Assembly (NCBI RefSeq): GCF_009857885.1
Contig: NZ_WWER01000007.1
Coordinates: 186,001-250,000, forward strand
Origin: Pusillimonas sp. TS35
GTDB taxonomy: Bacteria; Pseudomonadota; Gammaproteobacteria; Burkholderiales; Burkholderiaceae_B
Direction: 5' to 3'
Length of the DNA: 64,000 nucleotides
The notes below the pieces were generated by a model. The model worked only from the letters and a program-made list of their open reading frames with translations, searched no databases and had not been told where the DNA came from. Both the position numbers and the translations under genes were made by a program. Positions 43,367-54,373 of the stretch are shown here, one piece after another (position 1 is the first letter of the stretch; every line of letters starts with the position of its first letter).

Positions 43367-44575
43367 CTACCGAAGAGAAGGCGCCGCAGCGTGCGCCCGG
43401 CGGTCCAGCCAGACCGACAGCAGCAGAAGCAACACCCCCCCCAGTGCCAGCAGGCTGCCCACCCAGCCGGTGGACACCCAACCCAGCCCCGCTGAAATTG
43501 CCAGCCCACCCAACAAGGGGCCCAGCGCATTGGCAAGGTTGAATGCAGAATGATTGAGGGCGGCTGCCAGGCCCTGGGCGTCGCGCGCCACATCCATCAG
43601 GCGCGTCTGCAGAACAGTGCCCAACGCACCACCCATGCCGATCATAAATACGTTCAGCGACACCGCCCAGACATTGTGCGCCGCCACGACAAACAACAGT
43701 GTGGACAGCGCGCTCCAAAGCAGCAAGCCGGCCGCCGTGCGCAACAACGCCTGGTCGGCAAACCAGGGCACAATGATGTTGCCGAACGTCATGCCCAGGC
43801 CAAATATGCCAAGCACCACCGGCACCCTGGCCGGCGCTACGCCAGTGACGGCCATCAGGGTATCGGCCAGATAGGTATACACGCAAAAAAGCCCGCCAAA
43901 CCCTATTGCGCCAACGCCGAGCGTCAGCCATACCTGCCCATGCCTCAGCGCACCCAGTTCGCGCAAAGGGCTCGCGCCTGCCTTGGGCGGTGAGTATGGC
44001 GCGACCAGCGCCACCAAGACGGCCGTCAGCAAGCCGGTAAAGGCCACCATGGCAAAGCCCCAGCGCCAGCCCACCGCCTGCCCCAGCCAGTTAGCGAATG
44101 GCACACCGATAATAGTGGCCACTGTCAGGCCCAGGAACATGCGCCCCACTGCCTGATTGCGCTTATTGAGCGGCACCAACGAAACAGCCACCAGCGACGC
44201 AATGCCGAAATATGCGCCATGCGGCAGCCCGCTCAGGAAGCGCAGCACCAGCATGGTTTCGTAATTAGGCGCGAAGGCACACAGGCCGTTGAACAGCGCG
44301 AAGACGCCCATCAGCCAGATCAGCAGCGTGCGCCGGGCCATACGTGCGGCGAGTACGGTAAGTATGGGCGCCCCCACTACTACCCCCAATGCATAGGCGC
44401 TGATCACGTGCCCCGCAGCGGGCGCATCCACGCCCAGATCAGGCGCAAAGTACGGCAGCAGGCTCATGGTGGCGAATTCGGTGGTGCCGATGGCAAAGGC
44501 GCCGATGGCCAGTACGAACAAAACAAGGCCAGGCGCCGGCGCGCCGACTTGGCGGCGCGATACGGAAGAAGACAT
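43367..44575 (-). CDS. MFS transporter, AraJ/sugar-efflux-like (DHA1)
   Basis: A 402-residue twelve-helix major facilitator. The first helix region is LVLFVLAIGAFAIGTTEFATMSLLP, and the loop 2-3 motif appears as AARMARRTLLIW. GLPHGAYFGIASLVA and VGRMFLGLTVATIIGVPFANWLGQ are typical of the AraJ/NepI/YdhP group, which exports small polar compounds. ATG at 44575 is preferred over an upstream frame to 44644. Substrate unknown. Confidence 0.9.
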   Translation of the reverse strand: MSSSVSRRQVGAPAPGLVLFVLAIGAFAIGTTEFATMSLLPYFAPDLGVDAPAAGHVISAYALGVVVGAPILTVLAARMARRTLLIWLMGVFALFNGLCAFAPNYETMLVLRFLSGLPHGAYFGIASLVAVSLVPLNKRNQAVGRMFLGLTVATIIGVPFANWLGQAVGWRWGFAMVAFTGLLTAVLVALVAPYSPPKAGASPLRELGALRHGQVWLTLGVGAIGFGGLFCVYTYLADTLMAVTGVAPARVPVVLGIFGLGMTFGNIIVPWFADQALLRTAAGLLLWSALSTLLFVVAAHNVWAVSLNVFMIGMGGALGTVLQTRLMDVARDAQGLAAALNHSAFNLANALGPLLGGLAISAGLGWVSTGWVGSLLALGGVLLLLLSVWLDRRAHAAAPSLR

Positions 44576-44829
44576 GAAGAACCACAGGGCGCCGCACATT
44601 GCCGCCAGGCCGGGTGGCCTGCGCACAGGCAGGCGCGGACGCAAACTATTCTGGCCTGGATTTTACCGGATGGCCACACGCGCCTCCCGCAGCGATGCCC
44701 GTTCGCCCTCGCCCCATCATGATTGAGTGCTAACATTGCCTGCTGTCATCTCCTTTTAGCGCCCGATAGCGTAACGCTTCGGTGCGCCGCCCGCCCCCTC
44801 CCGGCACCGCACCAGGCACCGCACTTATC

Positions 44830-46035
44830 ATGTCACCCACAACCCAAACCACCTCGCTGCGTACGCTTTATGTCGGCGCGTTCGTCGTCTTGATCGCCCT
44901 AGGCGTGCGGGCAACCTTTGGCCTGTTCATGCAGCCCATGGGTCTGGCCAACGGCTGGGGCCGCGATGTTTTTTCGCTGGCCTTCGCCATCCAGAACATC
45001 GTGTGGGGTGTGGGCGCGATCTTCATGGGCATCCTGGCCGACCGCTACGGCTCGGGCCGCACGGTTGCGCTCGGTGCGCTGCTCTATGCGCTGGGCATGC
45101 TGGGCCTGCGCTTCGCCACCACTGAAACCGAGCTTTACCTGACAGCCGGCCTGCTAGTGGGTATAGGCCAGGCCGGCATCACCTTTCCTGTCATCTTGCC
45201 CGTAGTCGCTCGCGCGGTGCCCGCAGCGTACCGCAGCACGGCGATGGGCATTGCCAGCGCGGGCGGCTCGCTGGGGCAGTTCGCCGTCGTGCCGGCCGGC
45301 CAGATGCTGATCTCCGGCCTGGACTGGACTGGCGCGCTCTGGGCGCTGTCGCTGTTTACCGCCGTCGGCATCCCTCTGGCATTTTTTCTGCGTGGCAAAC
45401 CCGACGTGCATGCCGAGGGTAGCCACTCGCTGGGCGCCGCCATCCGCCAGGCGCTCGCGCACCGCTCCTTTCATTTCCTGTTCTGGAGCTACTCAGTCTG
45501 TGGCTTTCATACGGCCTTCATCACGTTGCACCTGCCCGCCTACCTCACCGACGGCGGCTTGAGCGCCGGGCATGGCGCCATCGCCATTGCGCTGATCGGC
45601 TTGTTCAATGTATGGGGCTGCTTCTATGCCGGCAAGCTGGGGGGGCGGCTGAGCAAGAAGAACCTGCTGGCGGCGGTGTACTTCCTGCGCGCCTTCGGCA
45701 TCATTTTCCTTCTTGCCATGCCGCTCACGCCCTGGGTGGCCTATGTATTCGCCGCCTGGATGGGCCTGTTCTGGCTGGGCACTGTGCCGCTCACGCAGGG
45801 GCTGATCGGCCAGATCTACGGCCTGCGCTACGCGGCCACGCTATCGGGCATTGCCTTCCTGGGCCATCAGATCGGCAGCTTCATTGGCGTATGGATGGGC
45901 GGCTACGCCTACCAGGCCACCGGCAGCTATACCAGCGTATGGCTCACCGGGATCGCCCTGGCCGTGGCGGCCGCCGCACTATGCCTGCCCGTGCGCGAAA
46001 AGCCCTTGCCCGCCCCGGCTGCCGCAGCAGCCTGA
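44830..46035 (+). CDS. MFS transporter, monocarboxylate/oxalate-formate antiporter-like
   Basis: A 401-residue major facilitator. VGAFVVLIALGVRATFGLFMQPMG, RDVFSLAFAIQNIVWG, ILADRYGSGRTVALG (loop 2-3) and FHTAFITLHLPAYLTD are typical of the OFA/monocarboxylate group common in Burkholderiales. The start at 44830 opens the family N-terminus. Divergent from the other MFS gene, with 254 bp between starts. It probably imports a small organic acid. Confidence 0.9.
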   Translation: MSPTTQTTSLRTLYVGAFVVLIALGVRATFGLFMQPMGLANGWGRDVFSLAFAIQNIVWGVGAIFMGILADRYGSGRTVALGALLYALGMLGLRFATTETELYLTAGLLVGIGQAGITFPVILPVVARAVPAAYRSTAMGIASAGGSLGQFAVVPAGQMLISGLDWTGALWALSLFTAVGIPLAFFLRGKPDVHAEGSHSLGAAIRQALAHRSFHFLFWSYSVCGFHTAFITLHLPAYLTDGGLSAGHGAIAIALIGLFNVWGCFYAGKLGGRLSKKNLLAAVYFLRAFGIIFLLAMPLTPWVAYVFAAWMGLFWLGTVPLTQGLIGQIYGLRYAATLSGIAFLGHQIGSFIGVWMGGYAYQATGSYTSVWLTGIALAVAAAALCLPVREKPLPAPAAAAA

Positions 46036-46204
46036 GCAGCGCGCAGGCCAGCCAGCCGTCTTTCCCCGTGCGCACGGCCATACCGCCGTACGCCGCTGGT
46101 ACGCGCGCGGATGGATGCGTGCACATTATCGGGCCGGGCCGCTACAATGAAGCAAGAATCATAGATACCACGGCACCGGCGTCGTGGCATTGATCGAGGC
46201 CGTA

Positions 46205-46357
46205 ATGACCCCTTCCGCTCAACCCTTGCATCGCCGCTCCTGGCGCCTTGCCGGCGGCATCGCCCTGGCGCTCGTGCTCGCGCTGGCGTTCCTGGGCTAC
46301 CTGACGCCCGACATGCGGGTGCAATGGGCCAATTTCGTAGCCCTGTGCGGGTTCTGA
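46205..46357 (+). CDS. Small single-pass membrane protein (50 aa)
   Basis: ATG at 46205 is preceded by GAGG six bases upstream and opens a 50-codon frame. The product has a basic N-terminus (LHRRSWRL), one hydrophobic helix (about 16-33) and a short polar tail ending VQWANFVALCGF. The tail resembles the ...LANxxWxCF-type ends of small membrane proteins I associate with other betaproteobacteria. Function unknown. TACAAT at 46143-46148 may be its -10 box. Confidence 0.65.
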   Translation: MTPSAQPLHRRSWRLAGGIALALVLALAFLGYLTPDMRVQWANFVALCGF

Positions 46358-46400
46358 ACGCAAACTTCGTAAAGCCCCTGCGGCGCCCACCCGCAGGGCG

Positions 46401-47462
46401 CTACTTCTGCCCCGCCAGCCGCACACACATCAGGCTCAGTATCTCGAACAGCATCTGCGCGCCCGCATGCGCGGTATTGGCCGTGGCATCGTAGGGCGGC
46501 GACACCTCGACCACATCGCCACCGATAATATTGACGCCCGCCAGCCCACGCAGTAAGGCCAGCGCCTCTCGCGTGGTCAGCCCGCCCACCTCGGGCGTGC
46601 CCGTGCCCGGCGCAAAGGCGGGATCCAGGCTGTCGATGTCGAACGACACATAGACAGGATGATCGCCCACCACATCGCGCGCCCGTGCGATGACGGCTTC
46701 CATGCCCATGCGCTCGACATCCTCTATGTGCAGCACCGTCATGCCAGATGCGTACGAAAACTCCCATAGATATTCCGCCGCGCCGCGTATGCCAATCTGT
46801 ATCGTGCGCTCGGGATCCAGCACGCCATCGAGCACGGCCTGCCGAAACGGACCGCCATGATGAAAACGCGTGCCTTCAAACGGCCCGCCAGTGTCGCAAT
46901 GGGCGTCGATATGCACCAGCGCCACTGGACGTTCGCGGCCCAGTACGCGCAGAATCGGCAGCGTAATGGAATGATCGCCGCCCGCCGACAGCGGCAGCAC
47001 TCCCGCTGCATGAATCGCATCACAGGTGGTTTCAATGTCGCGGTGCGAGCGATCGAGACTGAAGCGGCTGCGCAGCGGCACATCGCCGATATCGGCCACC
47101 CGCAACTGATGCACGGGCGCACATTTGAGCACATGGTTATAAGGGCCGACGCGTTCGATGGCGCGCAAGGCACGCGGGCCAAAGCGACAGCCATTTCGGT
47201 TGGTAATGCCCAGGTCCATCGGCACGCCCAGCAGTGCAACCTGTAGATCGCCGAAATCCGGCCGTGCCCAGTCCATCTGCCTGTACGGGGCGTCGAGCAG
47301 TGTGGGCACCCCTATATAAGGCGCGGGGCGCGAGCCATGCGGCTCAATGATCAGCGACGCCATCTCGTGGAAGTGTGGATCATGGATGGCGTATTCGTTT
47401 TCGCCGCCAAAGCGGGCACGCAAAGCGTCGAGCCCCTCGGGCTTGTCGTTTTTGGCACTCAT
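46401..47462 (-). CDS. Ureohydrolase (agmatinase/guanidinobutyrase family)
   Basis: A 353-residue arginase-fold hydrolase that splits a guanidino compound into urea and an amine. The binuclear metal site is complete: H164 in GGDHSITLP, the HIDAHCD segment (184-190) and D275/D277 in SFDIDSLDP, followed by APGTGTPEVGG. ATG at 47462 with GGAG upstream. The ~60-residue N-terminal extension is like that of GbuA/GpuA (guanidinobutyrase or guanidinopropionase), so agmatine is not the only candidate. Convergent with the 50-aa protein gene. Confidence 0.9.
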   Translation of the reverse strand: MSAKNDKPEGLDALRARFGGENEYAIHDPHFHEMASLIIEPHGSRPAPYIGVPTLLDAPYRQMDWARPDFGDLQVALLGVPMDLGITNRNGCRFGPRALRAIERVGPYNHVLKCAPVHQLRVADIGDVPLRSRFSLDRSHRDIETTCDAIHAAGVLPLSAGGDHSITLPILRVLGRERPVALVHIDAHCDTGGPFEGTRFHHGGPFRQAVLDGVLDPERTIQIGIRGAAEYLWEFSYASGMTVLHIEDVERMGMEAVIARARDVVGDHPVYVSFDIDSLDPAFAPGTGTPEVGGLTTREALALLRGLAGVNIIGGDVVEVSPPYDATANTAHAGAQMLFEILSLMCVRLAGQK

Positions 47463-47584
47463 GGTCGCTCCAGGAAGGGAACATCGCGGCAGGCCTGCCA
47501 ACCGCGCGTCAGGCCTTCGTGCATACCGCCAGGTTATGTTGTACCACCACCCGCGATCCGGGTCGATGCCAGCCCCCGATTTCC

Positions 47585-49006
47585 TCAGCCGGGCATACGC
47601 CCGGCGGCGGGTAGCCGCAGATGCACACGCAAGCCCCCCAGCGGCGACTTGGCAGCGCTGACGCCGCCGCCGTAGACCCCCGCTAGATCCCGTACGATCG
47701 CAAGGCCAAGCCCATGACCGGGACGCCGCTCATCCATGCGTACGCCACGTTCGAATATGGCGTCATATTGTTCTGGTGGCAGCCCGGGCCCGTCGTCGTC
47801 GACGGTGATGTACAGTTCGTGGCCGTCGAGCCCGACATTCACCGCCACGCGGCTGCGCGCCCACTTGCAGGCGTTCTCCATCACGTTGCCGAGCATTTCG
47901 TGCAGATCCTGCTCTTCGCCACGAAACATCGCCCCCTCGGGAACAGGCGCCAACTCGATATCGAGCTGTCGCTCGACATATAGCTTGCGCAAAACGCGAG
48001 CCAACGCCTGCAGCGGCGCCTCCACGTGTGTGCGGACACTCGGGTTGCGCACTGCGGCAGCAGCACGGGCCCGAGATAGGTGATGCGCCACCTGGCGCTG
48101 TGCAAGCGCCGTTTGCTCCGCGACGAGCTTGCCGAAGGCGGAGTTTTCGCAGCTGGCGGCGTTGGCCAGCACCGACAGCGGCGTCTTTACAGCATGCGCC
48201 AGGTTGCCAGCCTGAGTGCGGGCCCGCTCGACGATTTCCTCGTTCGCGGCCAGCACTGCGTTCAGTTCATCGACGAGCGGCTGCACTTCAGACGGCAGGC
48301 CGCCCTCTACCCGCGCAGCGCGCCCTTCGTGCACATCCGCAAGGCGCTTCCTCAGGCGGGCCAAAGGCCGAAGCCCCACCACGACCTGCAGTACCGCGGC
48401 AAGCGTAAGCCCAGCCGCCAGGACGCCCAGCGCGAGCCACATCATTGTCGTGAAGCGTCCCACGGGCTCGGCCACCGTAGCCATATCGGCGGCAACAATA
48501 AGGCGATAGGCTGAGGGGCTCTCCGGCGGGTTGACGGTACGGGCAAGCACCAACAGCGGCTCTCCATCGGGGCCGGCAAATTCATATACCCGGTCGCGCG
48601 GCATGCCCGGTACGCCGATGTCTGCAGCCCGGGCTGCAGACGCCGCAGGCAAGGCCAATACCTCGTCCCACAATGAGCGGGAATGCAGAACGCCTGAATC
48701 GAGGAGAGTATTGCGCCCCAGCTCGTCTACTTGCCAGTACAGGCCTGACAAAGGCCGTTCGAACCGCGGATCACTAAGCGACGACGAGATTATGGCGTTG
48801 CCCGTATCGCCGACATTGAAGGCCGCGGTAAGCTGATTCAGGTGCAGCACGAGCTCGGATTGCATCTGGCGCATGACATGCTGCCTGAAGAGATCAGCCA
48901 GGCCCCATCCGGCCAGAGCCACCGATGCAAGTATCCACGCCAGCGTTCCGGCCAGCAGCCGCGCGCGCAGCGAACCGGAAAAGGCCGCACGCAACCAGGC
49001 TCTCAT
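47585..49006 (-). CDS. Sensor histidine kinase (PhoQ/QseC-like)
   Basis: A 473-residue membrane kinase. The first helix is at about 16-35, a periplasmic sensor of ~140 residues follows, and the second helix spans about 188-212. HAMP comes next (about 213-265), then the dimerisation segment NLAHAVKTPLSVL with the phosphorylated His. ATPase boxes are N (MENACKWAR), G1 (DDDGPGLP) and G2 (RPGHGLGLAIV). The atypical AHAVKTPL H-box is shared by PhoQ-like kinases. Its start overlaps the response-regulator stop by 4 bp, so both are co-translated. A PepSY protein heads the operon. Confidence 0.93.
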   Translation of the reverse strand: MRAWLRAAFSGSLRARLLAGTLAWILASVALAGWGLADLFRQHVMRQMQSELVLHLNQLTAAFNVGDTGNAIISSSLSDPRFERPLSGLYWQVDELGRNTLLDSGVLHSRSLWDEVLALPAASAARAADIGVPGMPRDRVYEFAGPDGEPLLVLARTVNPPESPSAYRLIVAADMATVAEPVGRFTTMMWLALGVLAAGLTLAAVLQVVVGLRPLARLRKRLADVHEGRAARVEGGLPSEVQPLVDELNAVLAANEEIVERARTQAGNLAHAVKTPLSVLANAASCENSAFGKLVAEQTALAQRQVAHHLSRARAAAAVRNPSVRTHVEAPLQALARVLRKLYVERQLDIELAPVPEGAMFRGEEQDLHEMLGNVMENACKWARSRVAVNVGLDGHELYITVDDDGPGLPPEQYDAIFERGVRMDERRPGHGLGLAIVRDLAGVYGGGVSAAKSPLGGLRVHLRLPAAGRMPG

Positions 49007-49665
49007 TCGGGCACCGCCAGCCGGTATCCCATTCCGCGCACCGTTTCGATCATGCCCGTGGGCAGCTTCTTGCGCAGCCTGCCGATAAACACATCGATCG
49101 TATTGGAGTCGCGGTCGAAATCCTGCGCATACAGATGCTCTGTCAACTCGGTGCGCGAGACGACCTCACCCGCGCGCTGCGCCAGGATAGCCAGCACCCG
49201 GTATTCATGGCTGGTGAGGTTCAGTGCGCGGCCATTCACCGTCGCGCGTGCCTGCCGTGTGTCGAGCACCAGATCGCCGCAGACCCACTCGGCGCTTGCA
49301 TGGTTGCCGGCGCGCCGGATCAGCGCCCGCAGGCGTGCGAGCAGCTCTTCCATGTGAAACGGCTTGGCCAGGTAGTCGTCCGCCCCCGCATCGATGCCAC
49401 TGACCTTGTCGTTCCAGTTGTCGCGGGCAGTGAGGATGAGCACCGGCATATTGCGCCGCGCCGCGCGCCATTTGCGCAATACCGTCAGGCCGTCCATGCC
49501 GGGCAAGCCAAGGTCGAGCACCACGACATCGTAATTCTCGACCTCGCCCATATAGTGGGCCTCGGTTCCGTCCCCGGCACGGTCGACAACATACCCGGCG
49601 TCCGAGATGGCATCGGCCAGTTGGGACGCGAGTGCCGGATCATCTTCTACCACCAGTATCCGCAT
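49003..49665 (-). CDS. OmpR/PhoP-family response regulator
   Basis: A 220-residue two-domain regulator. The receiver domain has acidic residues D8 and D9, phospho-acceptor D51 in VVVLDLGLPGMDG and a conserved Lys near 101 in DYLAKPFHME. The winged-helix DNA-binding domain (about 125-218) contains LTSHEYRVLAIL and SNTIDVFIGRLRKKL. It lies 3 bp after the PepSY gene and overlaps the kinase gene, forming a three-gene operon. The direct repeat at 50066-50083 is its probable target. Confidence 0.95.
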   Translation of the reverse strand: MRILVVEDDPALASQLADAISDAGYVVDRAGDGTEAHYMGEVENYDVVVLDLGLPGMDGLTVLRKWRAARRNMPVLILTARDNWNDKVSGIDAGADDYLAKPFHMEELLARLRALIRRAGNHASAEWVCGDLVLDTRQARATVNGRALNLTSHEYRVLAILAQRAGEVVSRTELTEHLYAQDFDRDSNTIDVFIGRLRKKLPTGMIETVRGMGYRLAVPE

Positions 49666-49668
49666 TGT

Positions 49669-50043
49669 TCAGTCATCTCCGGATAGCGTCTCACGTGCCC
49701 GGACAGCCAGCACGCGGCCGTCGGTCGCGTCGACCTTGAGCTTGACGATATCACCCGTGCTGCGAAGGACCTTGATCTTGTACACATAGAGATCATCGTC
49801 CTCTTCGAATTCTATCTTGACGACCTGGCCGGGGTATTCGCGCTCGACTTTGTCGAGAACGGCACGCAAGGGTAGCACGCGCCCCTGCAGCACGGCCTCG
49901 CGGGCGGCTTCGTGGTCATGGCTACCGCCATGGTCTGCCGATGCAGTGCCAGCCGCCATGGCGAAAAAAAGCACCACGACGCGCAGTGCGCCCCGGAAAA
50001 TGCGCCACCGGATTGGCCGGTGTGAGAACGGGATGCTGTTCAT
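49669..50043 (-). CDS. PepSY-domain periplasmic protein
   Basis: A 124-residue exported protein. A hydrophobic helix (about 18-35) ends in a probable cleavage site GTASA, followed by a His-rich stretch (DHGGSHDHEAA) that may bind metal. One PepSY domain spans about 55-120 (LPLRAVLDKVEREYPGQVVKIEFEEDDD; VDATDGRVL). It is first in the operon with the response regulator and kinase. PepSY proteins next to two-component systems are often their targets or sensors. Confidence 0.9.
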   Translation of the reverse strand: MNSIPFSHRPIRWRIFRGALRVVVLFFAMAAGTASADHGGSHDHEAAREAVLQGRVLPLRAVLDKVEREYPGQVVKIEFEEDDDLYVYKIKVLRSTGDIVKLKVDATDGRVLAVRARETLSGDD

Positions 50044-50065
50044 GGGTTTGTTTTAGCGCTTCCAG

Positions 50066-50083
50066 GATGAACAGAAGATGAAC
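50066..50083. promoter_or_regulatory. 11-bp-period direct repeat, candidate response-regulator site
   Basis: GATGAAC occurs at 50066-50072 and again at 50077-50083, giving GATGAACAGAAGATGAAC with an 11-bp period. OmpR/PhoP-family regulators bind head-to-tail repeats at this spacing. The site lies between the two divergent PepSY genes, 22 bp upstream of the minus-strand gene. Confidence 0.7.
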
Positions 50084-50170
50084 GGCCGCTTCACGGACGA
50101 TTCATGCGTCCAGACAAATAATGGCGTCGCAGTCCGGCACTCGCCAGGCTCCAGCCTCAAAGGAAAGACC

Positions 50171-50497
50171 ATGATGATCCGCACAAAGAAAATTGCCTCC
50201 GCGCTCGGCATTGCCGTTGCTCTGCTCGCCGGAACCGCAGCCATTACCCACGCCCAGCAGCAACAGGCGGCGCCTCAGCCGATACAGGCCGCGCAGCCCG
50301 CCGCCACGGCGGACCGGCTTGATCTTCGCAGGATTGACGAAGCGCTCAATGCGGCGGGTTACCGCGATATTACCGAAATCGAGCTCGAGCATGGCCAATA
50401 CGAGGCCAAGGCCACAGATGCACAAGGAAACCGCGTCAAAGTGTATGGCAACCCGGCGTCCGGGGAGGTGAAGGAAGCCAAGCGCAAGCACGATTGA
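50171..50497 (+). CDS. Small PepSY-domain exported protein
   Basis: A 108-residue protein with a signal peptide (KKIASALGIAVALLAGTAAITHAQ), a Gln/Ala/Pro-rich linker and one PepSY-type domain (DLRRIDEALNAAGYRDITEIELEHGQYEAKATDAQGNRV, core GYRDITEIELEHG). AAAGGAAA lies directly before ATG 50171, so the longer frame from 50078 is rejected. Divergent from the PepSY-kinase operon and probably under the same regulator. Confidence 0.88.
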   Translation: MMIRTKKIASALGIAVALLAGTAAITHAQQQQAAPQPIQAAQPAATADRLDLRRIDEALNAAGYRDITEIELEHGQYEAKATDAQGNRVKVYGNPASGEVKEAKRKHD

Positions 50498-50739
50498 GCA
50501 GGTAGCTCGGGCGGAATCGCGTGCCGTATGCGCGACGCCGCCGATCCGTTCATCAACCAAGGCAAAGCGTTGCGCGCGCGCCTGCCCTGGGATTTTCGGC
50601 CAGTTTGAAGAACGGTTTCCAAGCGCTGGAGCTGAAAGGTGTAACCATGCGCCAAGAAGCATTCGATATGCGCTAGACGACCGTTCGTACCTGCTAGACT
50701 TGATACTTTCTGCTTAAGCTACGCGAGGCAGGTATCAAG

Positions 50740-52122
50740 ATGACACATCCATTTTCCAGCCTTCCCCTGTCCCAGGCCCAGTTGTCCAATCTGCAGCAGC
50801 TCGGGTATACCGACATGACGCCCATCCAGGCGCGCAGCCTGCCCATCATCCTGGAAGGCAAAGACATCATCGCCCAGGCCAAGACGGGCAGCGGCAAAAC
50901 CGCCGCGTTCGGCCTGGGCATCATGCAGCGCCTGAACCCGGCGCGCTGGGTGGTGCAGGCGCTGATCATCTGCCCCACGCGCGAGCTTTCCGAACAGGTC
51001 GCTGCCGAATTGCGCCGCCTGGCGCGCGCGCTGGGCAACGTCAAAGTACTCACGCTTACGGGCGGCGCGTCGGCCCGGCCGCAAATCGAGTCGCTGGGGC
51101 ATGGCGCACACATCGTAGTCGGGACGCCAGGCCGCATACTCGACTTGCTCGACCGCCAAGTGCTCGACCTCTCCGCCGTGCACACACTGGTACTGGACGA
51201 GGCGGATCGTATGGTCGACATGGGTTTCTTTCCCGATGTGGTCGATATCGTCAACGTCTGCCCCATCGAAAGGCAGACCATGCTGTTTTCGGCCACATAT
51301 CCAGACAGCATCCGTGAAGATGCCGACCGCCTGCTCAACCACCCCGAAATGGTGCAGGCGCCGGCACTGCACAGCGACGCCCAAATCGGCCAGCACTTCT
51401 ACGAAATCGACCCCGGCAGCCGCTTCGAAGCGACGGCCCGGCTGCTGGGGCACTTCGCGCCCGATTCGGCGCTGGTGTTCTGCAATACCAAGGCCGCCTG
51501 CGCCGACCTTGCCGCTTATCTGCAAGGCCAGGGCTTCACCGCCCTCGCGCTGCACGGCGACGTCGACCAGCGCGACCGCGACGACGTGCTGACGCAGTTC
51601 ACCAACCAGAGCTGCAATATCCTGGTGGCCACCGATGTGGCCGCGCGCGGCCTGGATATCCCCGAGTTATCCATGGTGATCAATGCTGAGCTGCCGCGCG
51701 ATGCCGAGGTATACGTGCACCGCATCGGCCGCACCGGGCGCATGCACGCAACAGGCCTGGCGCTGAGCCTGTGCGCACCCGACGAAAGGTTCGTCGCCGC
51801 GCGCATTGAAAAATACCTGGCGCGGCCGCTGAGCTGGAACCCGCTGCACAAGTTGAAGGCGCCTACCAGCCGCCCCCGACAAGCACCGATGGTCACGCTA
51901 CTGGTGCTGGAAGGCAAAAAGGCCAAGATGCGCGCCGGCGATCTGCTTGGCGCGCTCACGGGCGACGGCGGGCTGTCGCGCGAACACGTGGGCAAGATCA
52001 CCGTCACCGACCAGGTGTCGTACGTTGCACTTGATCGCGGCGTCGCACACGGCGCGTTTGCGCGCCTGCGCAATATCGCCGTCAAGGGCCGCAAGCAGCG
52101 CATGAAGCTGCTGGGGCGCTAA
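50740..52122 (+). CDS. dbpA: ATP-dependent RNA helicase DbpA
   Basis: A 460-residue DEAD-box helicase. Motifs: Q motif (MTPIQARSLP), I (AKTGSGKT, 47-54), Ia (PTRELSEQ), II (DEAD in VLDEADRMVDMGF), III (SAT), V (ATDVAARGLDIPEL) and VI (HRIGRTGR). The C-terminal domain (about 390-460; VTLLVLEGKKAKMRAGDLLGAL) is the DbpA RNA-binding module that targets hairpin 92 of 23S rRNA during 50S assembly. The size equals E. coli DbpA (457). An 8-bp inverted repeat flanks its ribosome binding site. Confidence 0.95.
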   Translation: MTHPFSSLPLSQAQLSNLQQLGYTDMTPIQARSLPIILEGKDIIAQAKTGSGKTAAFGLGIMQRLNPARWVVQALIICPTRELSEQVAAELRRLARALGNVKVLTLTGGASARPQIESLGHGAHIVVGTPGRILDLLDRQVLDLSAVHTLVLDEADRMVDMGFFPDVVDIVNVCPIERQTMLFSATYPDSIREDADRLLNHPEMVQAPALHSDAQIGQHFYEIDPGSRFEATARLLGHFAPDSALVFCNTKAACADLAAYLQGQGFTALALHGDVDQRDRDDVLTQFTNQSCNILVATDVAARGLDIPELSMVINAELPRDAEVYVHRIGRTGRMHATGLALSLCAPDERFVAARIEKYLARPLSWNPLHKLKAPTSRPRQAPMVTLLVLEGKKAKMRAGDLLGALTGDGGLSREHVGKITVTDQVSYVALDRGVAHGAFARLRNIAVKGRKQRMKLLGR

Positions 52123-52148
52123 ACACGCAACAATCGCCTATACTAGGC

Positions 52149-52244
52149 AGCACGCAGGGGTACTTGCCGGCCGCATCCGCGGCCTGCGGGTTGAGATAAA
52201 ACCCTTCGTACCAGTACGGATAACGCCGATGCTGGGAGCGTACT
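52149..52244 (+). promoter_or_regulatory. TPP riboswitch (THI element)
   Basis: The aptamer hallmarks appear in order: GGGGT near 52157, TTGAGA near 52191 (consensus CTGAGA), ACCCTTCGTACC starting near 52201 (consensus ACCCUUUGAACCUG), GGATAAcgCC, then GCTGGGA near 52231. The P1 strands AGCACGC (52149-52155) and GCGTACT (52238-52244) pair with one mismatch. TATACT at 52139-52144 is a plausible -10 that would start transcription at about 52151. It sits upstream of thiC, the classic TPP-repressed gene. Confidence 0.92.
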
Positions 52245-52277
52245 CGTTGATATCCATCGGCCTCGCGCCACACATAA

Positions 52278-54239
<1,962 letters not shown>

Positions 54240-54266
54240 GCAGAGAACAAGCCCCGTCTGAGCTTG

Positions 54267-54309
54267 GCCCGGCCCCGGTGCAAATCGTTTTATTGCACCG
54301 GGGCCGGGC
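54267..54309. terminator. 17-bp perfect hairpin between convergent thiC and acyl-CoA dehydrogenase genes
   Basis: Arms 54267-54283 and 54293-54309 are perfectly complementary over 17 bp (GCCCGGCCCCGGTGCAA and its complement) around a 9-base loop. No U-run follows on either strand. Its position between two convergent stops favours a bidirectional transcription-stopping or RNA-stabilising hairpin. Confidence 0.6.
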
Positions 54310-54373
54310 GCTGCGAAGCATAACCCAAAACATATCAACAGCAGCCGCAATCGCGGTCGCATCCGGCGCGTGT

